Below are positions 57,207-64,000 of a stretch of 64,000 nt of DNA, one piece after another. The first letter of the stretch is position 1. Every line of letters starts with the position of its first letter. The notes beneath the pieces were generated by a model. It did not search any database. It worked only from the letters and a program-made list of their open reading frames with translations, and had not been told where the DNA came from. Both the position numbers and the translations under genes were made by a program. The DNA is from Deinococcus aquaedulcis (lineage in GTDB: Bacteria > Deinococcota > Deinococci > Deinococcales > Deinococcaceae), in assembly GCF_019693445.1 (NCBI RefSeq), contig NZ_JAHRBL010000004.1, forward strand, positions 62,001 through 126,000, written 5' to 3'.

Positions 57207-57321
57207 GCCGCCGTATACGCGGCGCCCGTCCGGGGCGTTCCCGGCTCAAAGGCCAAGACCCCTTGAGCCCGGCCAGGGCACTTTTAAATGGGTCCACGCC
57301 ATGCTGCGGGCAGGAGGCCCT

Positions 57322-57495
57322 ATGACTGACCCGAACCCCGGCGCCCAGACCCCCGTCAGCGATGCCGACCGCCCCAGCCAGCACCAAAACCCGCCCGGTG
57401 GCGGCCAGAACGCGCCCCAGCCCACCTCGCCCGCCCCCACCGAACCGGGCACCCACGGCCGCCCCAGCGACGACAGCGACCCCGGCCACAGCTGA
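57322..57495 (+). CDS. small disordered protein
   Basis: 57 residues, MTDPNPGAQTPVSDADRPSQ..., rich in Pro, Gln, Asp, Ser and Gly, no hydrophobic core, so intrinsically disordered. AGGAGG at 57312-57317 lies four bases before the ATG. It converges on a similar small disordered protein across a strong terminator. Function unknown; a hydrophilin-like stress role is only a guess. Confidence 0.5.
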   Translation: MTDPNPGAQTPVSDADRPSQHQNPPGGGQNAPQPTSPAPTEPGTHGRPSDDSDPGHS

Positions 57496-57503
57496 GCTGC
57501 GAA

Positions 57504-57538
57504 AAGCCCCACCGACGCTGTTCAGGTCGGTGGGGCTT
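57504..57538. terminator. bidirectional terminator between two small genes
   Basis: Thirteen-base stem AAGCCCCACCGAC / GTCGGTGGGGCTT with a nine-base loop between convergent genes. Confidence 0.85.
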
Positions 57539-57553
57539 CCTGTGGTTGTGGCT

Positions 57554-57754
57554 TCAGCTGGGGCCCTTTTTGGCCGGATCAAGCCCGGGGCGCTCACCCT
57601 CGGCGTCGCTTTTTACGCCCTGAGCGGCCTCGGCGTCGTCCATCTGGGCGCCGGGCTCCTGGCGAGCACCCCGGCTGTCCCTGGCGTTCAGGTCGGTGGC
57701 CTGCTGCTCGGTCAGGTCGGTGCCCATACTGGGGTCGTTCGGATTCTGGGTCAT
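57554..57754 (-). CDS. small hydrophilic disordered protein
   Basis: 66 residues, MTQNPNDPSMGTDLTEQQATDLNARD..., very rich in Asp, Glu, Gln, Gly and Ala, without hydrophobic stretches or cysteine. Hydrophilin-like in composition. It begins, like its convergent neighbour, with MT and Asn-Pro segments. Function unknown. Confidence 0.55.
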   Translation of the reverse strand: MTQNPNDPSMGTDLTEQQATDLNARDSRGARQEPGAQMDDAEAAQGVKSDAEGERPGLDPAKKGPS

Positions 57755-57869
57755 GCCTCAGCGTGCCGCGCCTGTATGGCGCAGCGGTGAGAGGGGGGTC
57801 AAGGCAGGCACGGACCTTGCGCGCGGCAAGTGCGGCCGGGCGCGGCCCGTGGCCCTGTTAGGGTAAGGA

Positions 57870-58091
57870 ATGACCGCTTCTCTGGAACGCCTGGCCGTGG
57901 CCACCGCAATGTATTTTGCCCGTCTGGAATACGGCCAGTTGCGCACGCAGGCCGCGCCGCTGGACCCCGAAAGCGCCTCAGAGCGGGCTATTGGTGTGGC
58001 GACGGCCTTCATGGCCCAGGCCGGCCTGCCCGGCAGCTTCACGCTGAACGAGGAACAGGAACTGTACGAGCTGTTGCGCGGCACCGAGTAG
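57870..58091 (+). CDS. small conserved-looking protein
   Basis: 73 residues, helical: MTASLERLAVATAMYFARLEYGQLRTQAAPLDPESASERAIGVATAFMAQAG then LNEEQELYELLRGTE. TAGGGT ends five bases before the ATG; AAGGA there could act as either spacer or Shine-Dalgarno. Family not recognised. Confidence 0.6.
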   Translation: MTASLERLAVATAMYFARLEYGQLRTQAAPLDPESASERAIGVATAFMAQAGLPGSFTLNEEQELYELLRGTE

Positions 58092-58167
58092 GGATGGCTA
58101 GGAAGTGCTCACGGCGTCACAGGACGGGTCTTGTGGTCGCAGGCCCCGCGCCCAGAAGGAGATGACC

Positions 58168-58848
58168 ATGCACCGATTCCTCGCCCTGCTTGCCCTGCTG
58201 GGCTTGTCGACCACCCAGGCGATCAAGCTTGAACTGCCGGCTTTCCTGAACACGGTGGCCAAGCTCAGGGACAACAGCCATAATTTGCCGGACTTCTGGT
58301 TTAATCCCTTGGTCTTGCTGCCCAAGAACACCAAGCCCACGGTGCAGGACAACACTAACGCCTACGCCCGCTGGGGTGATCGGCGCTCCCGTTTCACAGA
58401 GTTGGCCATCTGGCGCACCACCAATGGCAAGGCCATTGTCGGGATCAATACCGTCTTCACTCCAAGGGCCGGTTGTGGCGACTACCCCTGTGGGCCAGCA
58501 GCGGCTTTTCTTGGCTGGGACGGCACTCGCTACGTTGATCCCCCCGACGACACGCTGAATATCTCCAGTAGCTGTAAATCCCCCTTTCCCTTTGACGGCG
58601 GCCCTGTGTCTCCAGACGAGGCGAAGGTGTACCAGACGGCGCGCGCCCGCCTGAAGTCCTACGGGCCCTATTTGCGCAGCAACGAGAGCGCCGGGGGCAT
58701 GTGCATCTTTCCGCAGCACGGAACGACGATCACCGTGGCGGTGCTGAACACAGATCTGGCCTTTGCCTACCAGGGAAGGGTGCTGCCGCTGTATTACTAC
58801 CGGTTCGACAAGGTGAAAGGAACGTTCACCATGAGCGCGTCACCCTGA
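58168..58848 (+). CDS. secreted hypothetical protein
   Basis: 226 residues; AAGGAG sits six bases before the ATG of MHRFLALLALLGLSTTQAIKLEL, a signal peptide, which decides the start against an ATG two codons earlier. The mature part has six cysteines (GCGDYPCGPAAAF, SSCKSPFPF, GGMCIFPQ), likely disulfide-bonded, and ends with short beta strands (ITVAVLNTDLAFAYQGRVLPLYYYRFDKVKGTFTM). Base composition is slightly less GC-rich than its neighbours. No family recognised. Confidence 0.68.
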   Translation: MHRFLALLALLGLSTTQAIKLELPAFLNTVAKLRDNSHNLPDFWFNPLVLLPKNTKPTVQDNTNAYARWGDRRSRFTELAIWRTTNGKAIVGINTVFTPRAGCGDYPCGPAAAFLGWDGTRYVDPPDDTLNISSSCKSPFPFDGGPVSPDEAKVYQTARARLKSYGPYLRSNESAGGMCIFPQHGTTITVAVLNTDLAFAYQGRVLPLYYYRFDKVKGTFTMSASP

Positions 58849-59034
58849 TCCTCTCCTGCAGGGACACGGACAGCGACTCCGGGCCACGTCTTTTCAGGGG
58901 GGCACAACTGACCCCGGGCCGCCGCTGGCGCCTGTCCTGGCTGTCAGGCAGAGCCAGGAACTAGGCCCTCTGCTGATCAGACCCTCCCGGTGGCAGGGAC
59001 CGGGCTGAGACGACAAGGGCCGTGTACACTCACC

Positions 59035-59040
59035 CCTGAC
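59035..59040 (+). promoter_or_regulatory. -10 box of the thioesterase-phosphatase operon
   Basis: TACACT, 37 bases before the ATG at 59078; GGGAGAAG serves as Shine-Dalgarno. Confidence 0.45.
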
Positions 59041-59077
59041 CGCCTGCCGTGCGTGCAGGTGTACAGGGAGAAGCGAC

Positions 59078-59521
59078 ATGGACGAGAATCCGAAAAAGGC
59101 GCCGCGCAGCCGCGCGCGCATGCTGGAACTGGTGTTTCCCAAAGATACGAACTACCACGGCACCGCCTTTGGGGGCTGGGTGCTGTCCCTGATGGACAAA
59201 GCGGCCAGCATTGCGGCCGTGCGCCACGCCGGGGGCAACGTGGTCACGGCCCGCATGGACGGCGTGGATTTTCACGTGCCCATCCGCGTGGCCGACGCCG
59301 TGGCCCTGGACGCCCAGGTGGTGCGCGTGGGCCGCACCTCCATGACCATCCGGGTGGACGTGTACCGCGAACACATGGCCAGCGGCGACCAGGAACTGGC
59401 GACCACCGGCTTTTTCGTGTTCGTGGCGCTGGATGACCAGGGCAAACCCCGCCCGGTGCCCCCGCTGCCCGAGGGCCAGGACACCCGCAGCGCCCAGCCT
59501 GACCCGGACGCCCGCCCATGA
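59078..59521 (+). CDS. acyl-CoA thioesterase, hotdog fold
   Basis: 147 residues. YciA/ACOT-type single hotdog: [60 protein letters not shown], with the NxxGTxFGG and catalytic Asp of the MDKAAS helix. Hydrolyses acyl-CoA to free acid and CoA in the cytoplasm. C-terminal 25 residues are Pro/Gln-rich. The stop overlaps the next gene's start (ATGA). Confidence 0.9.
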   Translation: MDENPKKAPRSRARMLELVFPKDTNYHGTAFGGWVLSLMDKAASIAAVRHAGGNVVTARMDGVDFHVPIRVADAVALDAQVVRVGRTSMTIRVDVYREHMASGDQELATTGFFVFVALDDQGKPRPVPPLPEGQDTRSAQPDPDARP

Positions 59522-60138
59522 CCGATGCCCTCTCGCCCCTGCTGCACCTGACCCTGGTACGCCACGCGCGGACCGACTGGAACGGCGCTGGGCGCTGGCA
59601 GGGCTGGACCGATACCCCGCTGGCCGAGGCGGGCGAGGCCCAGGCCCTGAGCCTGCGGGCCCGGCTGGCAGGGCGCACCTACGACGAGGTGCACAGCAGC
59701 GACCTGAGCCGCGCGGCGCGCACCGCCGAACTGGCGCTGCCCGGCGCCCCCATGATTCTGGACGTGCGCCTGCGCGAACTGCTGTTTGGCGACTTCGAGG
59801 GCGTGACCACCGACGACGTGCTGCATGACCCCCGCTACACCGAGTGGCAGCGCGACCCCTGGCGCCTGCCAGCCCCCGGCGGCGAGAGCCTGGAAGAAGT
59901 GGCCGCCCGCATGCGCAACTGGGCCGAGGCCCTGCCCAGCGGACGCATCATCGCCTTTTCCCACGGCGCCGCCATCCGCGCCCTGCTGTGCGACCTGTTC
60001 GGCTGGCCCGCCGCGCCGCAGCCCGGCTACGTGCTGCCCTTTCCCTACCAGCTGTCCCACACCGGCCTGACCACCCTGACCTGTGTGGACGGCCGCTGGA
60101 CCCTGCTGAGCTACAACGACCACGCGCATCTGGAGTGA
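59518..60138 (+). CDS. histidine phosphatase family protein
   Basis: 206 residues, phosphoglycerate-mutase-like. Phosphohistidine motif [25 protein letters not shown] (the common RHG is RHA here), [14 protein letters not shown], catalytic Glu in [10 protein letters not shown] and second His in [19 protein letters not shown]. Substrate (sugar phosphate, alpha-ribazole phosphate or other) cannot be read. Translationally coupled to the thioesterase gene. Confidence 0.9.
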   Translation: MTDALSPLLHLTLVRHARTDWNGAGRWQGWTDTPLAEAGEAQALSLRARLAGRTYDEVHSSDLSRAARTAELALPGAPMILDVRLRELLFGDFEGVTTDDVLHDPRYTEWQRDPWRLPAPGGESLEEVAARMRNWAEALPSGRIIAFSHGAAIRALLCDLFGWPAAPQPGYVLPFPYQLSHTGLTTLTCVDGRWTLLSYNDHAHLE

Positions 60139-60543
60139 GAGGCGGGGTGTGGGAAGTGGGGAGTAGGGAGTGGAGAAAGATGGGAGCTGGAGGTGGGCGG
60201 GCGTGTGGGCCACATGCCCCCTCACCCCCAGCCCCTCTCTGCGGCGCAGCTCTGCGAGTCCCACCCGGGGAGAGGGGAGCAAAGCCCTGAAAGTAGAACC
60301 TTCTGGTTCGCACCCAGCCTTCCTGCCCCCCTACCGCCCAGGTCCAGACGAGGCCGTCGTGCCCGAAGGGCGCGGGCCATTGCGCGTCATCAGCGGATGG
60401 CGTCGAAGCCGGACACGTCAACGAAGAGAGCAACTCCGCCAACCTCAGTAGAAACTCTTGCTCAGCGCAGCGTTGCTCCCCCTGCCCCTCTGGGGTAGGG
60501 GGCTGGGGGGTGGGGCCATCAGTGGAGAAACCCGCCCGAACCC
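60139..60543. other. 405-base intergenic region filled by repeats
   Basis: No gene seen. 60210-60290 matches the GC-rich fragments near 33.9 and 36.1 kb; 60292-60520 is the third copy of the 240-bp repeat. Confidence 0.55.
60292..60520 (-). repeat. dispersed 240-bp GC-rich repeat, copy 3 (inverted)
   Basis: Reverse complement aligns with 51535-51770 through nine or more matching blocks, including ACGTGTCCGGCTTCGACG, ATGGCCCGCG and ACGACGGCCTCGTCTGGACC. Its plus-strand left flank (TCTGCGGCGCAGCTCTGCGAG) is the inverted form of sequence at 35820 and 36117. Confidence 0.75.
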
Positions 60544-62778
60544 CTACAAAAACCGCCTCGTCACCGACCGCTCACACCCCAACAGCCCCTTCGGCGGCCC
60601 GCTGTACAGCACCTCCCCCCCCGCCCGGCCCCCCTCCGGCCCCAGGTCCACCAACCAGTCCGCCTGCCGAATCACGTCCAGCTGGTGCTCAATCAGAATG
60701 ACCGTGTTGCCCCCGTCCACCAGCCGGTCCACGATGTTCAGCAGCAGGCCAATGTCCGAGAGGTGCAGCCCCGTCGTGGGTTCGTCCATCACGTACACGC
60801 TGCCCTTCTTGTGCAGTTCTGTGGCAAGTTTCAGGCGCTGGCCCTCGCCGCCCGAGACCGTGCTCAGGGGCTGGCCCAGCGTCAGGTAGCCCAGACCCAC
60901 ATCGTTCATGGCCTGCAACACCGCGCGAATGGGCTTTTCGGTAAAAAAGGCCAGGGCGGCTTCGGCGGTCATGTTCAGCACGCCGCTGATGGTCTGGCCG
61001 CGCAGGGTGTGGCGCAGCACCTCGGGGCGGAAGCGCTGGCCCTCGCAGACCTCGCACACCGAAGTAATGCCCTCCATAAACGCGAGGTCGGTGTACACCA
61101 CGCCCAGGCCGCTGCAGTGGGGGCAGCTGCCCTCGGAATTGAAACTGAACAGGGACGCGTTCTGACCGCTGGCCTTCGCAAACGCCTTGCGGATGGGGTC
61201 CATGATGCCGGTGTAGGTGGCTGGCGCCGAGCGGCTGTTGGCTGTCACCCGCGACTGGTCAATCACCACAGCGTCTGGGTGCTGGGGCAGGAACACGTCG
61301 TGAATCAGGGTGCTTTTGCCTGAACCCGCCACGCCCGTGACCACCGTAAAGACCCCTGTAGGAAAGGCCACCGAGACGTTCTTGAGGTTGTGCTGCCGCG
61401 CGCCTTCCACCGGCAGCCAGCCGCGCGGCGCTCTGACCTCGGTCTTCAGTGGCAGCTGCTGCGCGAGGTGCCGCCCCGTCAGGGTGGGGGCCTGCTCCAG
61501 TTCGGCGGCGGTGCCCTGAAACACCACCTGTCCCCCGTGCACGCCCGCGCCCGGCCCCAGGTCCACGACATGGTCGGCCACGCGAATCACGTCGGGGTCG
61601 TGTTCCACCACCAGCACCGTGTTGCCCTTGTCGCGCAGCTGGGCCAGCAGCCCCGTCAGGCGGGAGACGTCGCGTGGGTGCAGGCCCACGCTGGGTTCGT
61701 CCAGCACGTACAGCATGTCGGTCAGGCTGTTGCCCAGGTGGCGCACCAGTTTCAGGCGCTGGCTTTCGCCGCCCGACAGGCTGGCTGTCTCGCGCCCCAG
61801 GCTCAGGTAGCCCAGGCCAATGCCGATCAGGTGCGAGAGCCGCTCTGCTAAGTGGGCGGCCACCCGGGCAGCTCCCGGGTAGGTCAAGCCCTGCACGAAG
61901 GCCAGCAGGTCCGTGGCTTCGAGGTCCGAGAGTTCCGCGATGTTGCGGCCCTGAATGCGGCAGGCCAGCGCGGCGGCATTCAGCCGCGCCCCGTGGCACA
62001 CCGGGCACACGGCCGAGGTGGTAAAGCGCTCCAGCACGGCCCGCCCCCGGTCTGACATGCTCGCCGCGTCCCGGCTGAGGTACATGCGCTGGAAACGGGG
62101 CACAAGGCCCTCGTAGGTCATGTTGATCTCGCCCAGCGACACCTTCAGGTCCTGGCCGTGCAGCAGGTCGTGCCACTCGCGCTCGCTGTAGGCGTCCAGG
62201 GGTTTATCGTTGTCAAAGAGGCCGCTCAGGGCATAGGTCTTCCACAGCCACTTGCCGGGCTGGTAGTCCGGGTGCAGAATGGCGCCGCCGTTCAGGGATT
62301 TCGTGCGGTCCAGCAGCCGGCCCAGTTCCAGCTGCGTGGTGCGGCCAATGCCCTCGCATTCCGGGCACATGCCCTGGGGGGTGTTGAAGGAAAAGGCAAA
62401 GGCCGGGCCCGCCGCCGGCTGCCCCACGCGGGAAAACAGCAGCCGCAGCGGCGCGGCGATATCGGTGTAGGTGCCCACGGTGGAGCGCGACCCACCCCCC
62501 ACCCGCTTCTGGTTGATGATGACCGGGGCATTCAGGTGGCTCACCCGGTCCACGTCCGGCTGCCCGTAGTGCGGCAGGAAGCCCTGCACAAAGGCGGTGA
62601 AGGTCTCGTTCAGTTGCCGCTGAGCCTCAGCGGCGACGGTGTCGAACACCAGCGATGATTTGCCCGAACCCGAGACGCCCGTAAACACCGTGACGCGGTG
62701 TTTGGGAATGTCCACCGAGACGTTCTTGAGGTTGTGTTCGCGCGCGCCGCGCACTTCGATAAAGGCCCTGTCGCTCAT
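60544..62778 (-). CDS. UvrA2-type excinuclease ABC subunit A paralogue
   Basis: 744 residues, about 200 shorter than UvrA. Two ABC ATPase halves: Walker A GVSGSGKSS near residue 35 and GVAGSGKST near 480; signatures SLSGGESQRLKLV and TVSGGEGQRLKLA; Walker B MLYVLDEPSVGLH and VYVMDEPTTGLH. Zinc fingers CPHCSGLG...CEVCEGQRF (19 residues apart) and CPECEGIG. The UvrB-binding/insertion region of full UvrA is missing. Such short UvrA2 or DrrC-like proteins act in drug tolerance or damage sensing rather than as the main UvrA. Confidence 0.9.
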   Translation of the reverse strand: MSDRAFIEVRGAREHNLKNVSVDIPKHRVTVFTGVSGSGKSSLVFDTVAAEAQRQLNETFTAFVQGFLPHYGQPDVDRVSHLNAPVIINQKRVGGGSRSTVGTYTDIAAPLRLLFSRVGQPAAGPAFAFSFNTPQGMCPECEGIGRTTQLELGRLLDRTKSLNGGAILHPDYQPGKWLWKTYALSGLFDNDKPLDAYSEREWHDLLHGQDLKVSLGEINMTYEGLVPRFQRMYLSRDAASMSDRGRAVLERFTTSAVCPVCHGARLNAAALACRIQGRNIAELSDLEATDLLAFVQGLTYPGAARVAAHLAERLSHLIGIGLGYLSLGRETASLSGGESQRLKLVRHLGNSLTDMLYVLDEPSVGLHPRDVSRLTGLLAQLRDKGNTVLVVEHDPDVIRVADHVVDLGPGAGVHGGQVVFQGTAAELEQAPTLTGRHLAQQLPLKTEVRAPRGWLPVEGARQHNLKNVSVAFPTGVFTVVTGVAGSGKSTLIHDVFLPQHPDAVVIDQSRVTANSRSAPATYTGIMDPIRKAFAKASGQNASLFSFNSEGSCPHCSGLGVVYTDLAFMEGITSVCEVCEGQRFRPEVLRHTLRGQTISGVLNMTAEAALAFFTEKPIRAVLQAMNDVGLGYLTLGQPLSTVSGGEGQRLKLATELHKKGSVYVMDEPTTGLHLSDIGLLLNIVDRLVDGGNTVILIEHQLDVIRQADWLVDLGPEGGRAGGEVLYSGPPKGLLGCERSVTRRFL

Positions 62779-62850
62779 GGTTTGCCCTCCTGCCTCCAGC
62801 GTCTCTGAGCCAGATGTGAAAATCCCCGACGTCTGGTCTTGAGCGGGGCT

Positions 62851-63369
62851 TCATGTTTGGCGTTTCAGGTCAGCTTCGTACCAGGCATGGAAGGGGAGGG
62901 CCGCCGCAAAGTCAGCCGACCGTTCACCGAGCAGGGTCTCCGTCTGCGTCAGGTCAACGCTGGGCACCCCAAACGCCCGGGGCCGCCGGGGCAGGTGAAA
63001 GCGAGTATGGTCGTGCGCCATCGCCACGACCAGCGTGCCCAGCGGGGTACCGTCTGGGCTGTGCAGGACACTCCACATCCAGCGTTCCTGGTCTGTCTCC
63101 TGCGCGTTGCCCCATTCGCGCGACACCCCAAAGTCACCCGGGAGGGGCGGCTGGGCGCGCAGGCCAGCGGCGCGCAGCTCGCGTTTGGCCCCGCGCAGCA
63201 GCAGGTTCAGGTAGGTGCCGTAGGCGGCGTCACCGGCCCGGGCGTAGGCGTCGGCCAGTTTCCCGGCGTGCGTGCCCAGCACGTCTTGCCACTGCGCGGC
63301 CAGCTGGGCATCCAGCCAGTCGCCCAGCGCCTCAATGTCACCGCTCGGAACAGGGGAAAGGACGGTCAT
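62851..63369 (-). CDS. hypothetical protein under MarR-type control
   Basis: 172 residues from MTVLSPVPSGDIEALGDWLDAQ, with AGGAGG a few bases before the ATG. Mainly alpha-helical N-terminal half (LGTHAGKLADAYARAGDAAYGTYLNLLLRGAKRELRAAG), then WMWSVLHSPDGTPLGTLVVAMAHDHTRFHLP. No signal peptide. Family not recognised. It is divergent from the MarR gene across twin palindromes, so it is probably the MarR target. Confidence 0.65.
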   Translation of the reverse strand: MTVLSPVPSGDIEALGDWLDAQLAAQWQDVLGTHAGKLADAYARAGDAAYGTYLNLLLRGAKRELRAAGLRAQPPLPGDFGVSREWGNAQETDQERWMWSVLHSPDGTPLGTLVVAMAHDHTRFHLPRRPRAFGVPSVDLTQTETLLGERSADFAAALPFHAWYEADLKRQT

Positions 63370-63381
63370 GATGGCCTCCTT

Positions 63382-63399
63382 TTGACAGAATGCTGTCAA
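63382..63399. promoter_or_regulatory. MarR-type palindromic operator 1
   Basis: Perfect 18-base palindrome-type repeat TTGACAGAATGCTGTCAA with arms TTGACAG / CTGTCAA. It covers the region just after the predicted -10 of the divergent minus-strand gene. Confidence 0.8.
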
Positions 63400-63406
63400 G
63401 TGGGCC

Positions 63407-63436
63407 AGCGTACCCGAATTGACAGTATGCTGTCAA
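63407..63436 (-). promoter_or_regulatory. promoter of the minus-strand target gene
   Basis: On the minus strand TTGACA (63436-63431, inside operator 2), 18 bases, then TACGCT (63412-63407). Confidence 0.5.
63419..63436. promoter_or_regulatory. MarR-type palindromic operator 2
   Basis: TTGACAGTATGCTGTCAA, same arms as operator 1, starting 37 bases from it. It contains TATGCT (63426-63431), a -10 box eight bases before the MarR ATG, so bound repressor would block its own gene. Confidence 0.8.
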
Positions 63437-63439
63437 GCT

Positions 63440-63871
63440 ATGGCCCCCACGCCCGCTGCCGCTGCCTTCGCTGACCTTGTGGTGCAGGTGTTTCGCCTCA
63501 GCGGCCTGCTGCTGGATGCCGGCGACAAGTTAACGGCCCCCAGCGGCCAGACGAGCAGCCGCTGGCAGGTGATGGGCTGCATTGATCACGCGCCGCAGAC
63601 CGTGGCGGCGGTGGCCCGCACCATGGGCCTGACCCGCCAGAGCGTGCAGCGCACGGCGGACCTGCTAGTAGGGGACGGCCTGGCCGCCTATGAGCCCAAC
63701 CCCGACCACAAGCGCGCCAAGCTGCTGCGCCTGACCCCGGAAGGCCAGCGGGTGCTGACCACCATTGAGGAGGCGCAGGCCGTCTGGGCCAACCGGGTGG
63801 CGCACGGCATGGACGAGACCAAGCTGCGGGCGGCAGCGCAGGTGCTGGCAGCGGTGGAGGAGGCGCTGTAG
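63440..63871 (+). CDS. MarR-family transcriptional regulator
   Basis: 143 residues. Winged helix: SSRWQVMGCIDHAPQTVAAVARTMGLTRQSVQRTADLLVGDGLAAYEPNPDHKRAKLLRLTPEGQRVL, with dimerisation helices at each end. Represses on a palindrome and is released by a ligand. Start at MAPTPAAAAF, right after operator 2. Almost certainly autoregulated and controlling the divergent gene. Confidence 0.92.
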   Translation: MAPTPAAAAFADLVVQVFRLSGLLLDAGDKLTAPSGQTSSRWQVMGCIDHAPQTVAAVARTMGLTRQSVQRTADLLVGDGLAAYEPNPDHKRAKLLRLTPEGQRVLTTIEEAQAVWANRVAHGMDETKLRAAAQVLAAVEEAL

Positions 63872-63941
63872 AGGAGGTCCACAACCTCGCACGACGTCGC
63901 CGCCACTGTCCTCTACCATCAGAAGTGACCGGGAGGGCACC

Positions 63942-64000
63942 ATGACACTCGAACCCAAATCCCCACGCCGGGCGAAGGCGCCTGAAACGCCGCAGTCAAC
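63942..64000 (+). CDS. N-terminal fragment of an unidentified gene
   Basis: ATG at 63942 preceded by GGGAGGG; reads MTLEPKSPRRAKAPETPQS and leaves the window. Too short to identify. Confidence 0.4.
   Translation, partial: MTLEPKSPRRAKAPETPQS

Overview
The window is high-GC bacterial chromosome, almost certainly from a Deinococcus-like member of Deinococcota. Four things point there: a Thermus-type caa3 cytochrome oxidase set (subunit II fused to cytochrome c, subunit I fused to III, A2-type YSHP motif), a tandem pair of glutamate dehydrogenase paralogues of the Thermus GdhA/GdhB kind, very large DUF11-type surface proteins, and many genes whose start codon lies only 5-9 bases after a TANNNT -10 box, as in leaderless transcription. 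No rRNA, tRNA, CRISPR array, transposase or prophage gene was seen.

Layout. 1-474 is the 3' end of an isoprenyl diphosphate synthase (uppS). 975-15950 is a five-gene, same-strand locus for exported DUF11/Ig-like proteins of 164, 728, 927, 1588 and 1535 residues; the fourth ends in a probable outer-membrane beta-barrel. This is the best candidate for an undescribed system. 16137-23483 holds pnp, two small membrane proteins, the aldo/keto reductase dkgB, a lipoprotein metalloprotease and two unknown genes. 23522-27830 is an HxlR-type regulator divergent from a tightly packed run: VOC protein, DUF4287/DUF5655 protein, DHA2 MFS exporter, two more VOC/PhnB proteins and a helix-hairpin-helix protein; it looks like a detoxification/efflux operon.

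27901-38059 carries a lone molybdopterin oxidoreductase, an SDR, an ArsC-like protein lacking its cysteine, ada, a flavin reductase, ruvB, a SCO copper chaperone, a stress protein and a polyprenyl diphosphate synthase. 38383-41971 holds the two gdh paralogues and panB. 42353-48850 is the aerobic respiration block: ctaM-like DUF420, ctaA, ctaB, coxB-cytochrome c, and a ctaD-ctaE fusion. 48924-51502 is pabC with a pabB-pabA fusion. 51817-63871 contains a GNAT protein, an Rrf2/IscR regulator, pyrD, the guanidinium exporter gdx/sugE behind a probable guanidine-III riboswitch, several small unknown genes, a thioesterase, a histidine phosphatase, a UvrA2-type ATPase, and a MarR regulator divergent from an unknown gene across two perfect palindromic operators.

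Intergenic DNA carries at least two dispersed repeat families: a roughly 240-bp GC-rich element near 35.8, 51.6 and 60.4 kb, and a GCAGATGGC/GCCATCTGC hairpin family near 39.6, 41.1 and 55.3 kb that often lies between convergent genes. All functional calls are from reading motifs and remembered family features; no database search was run.
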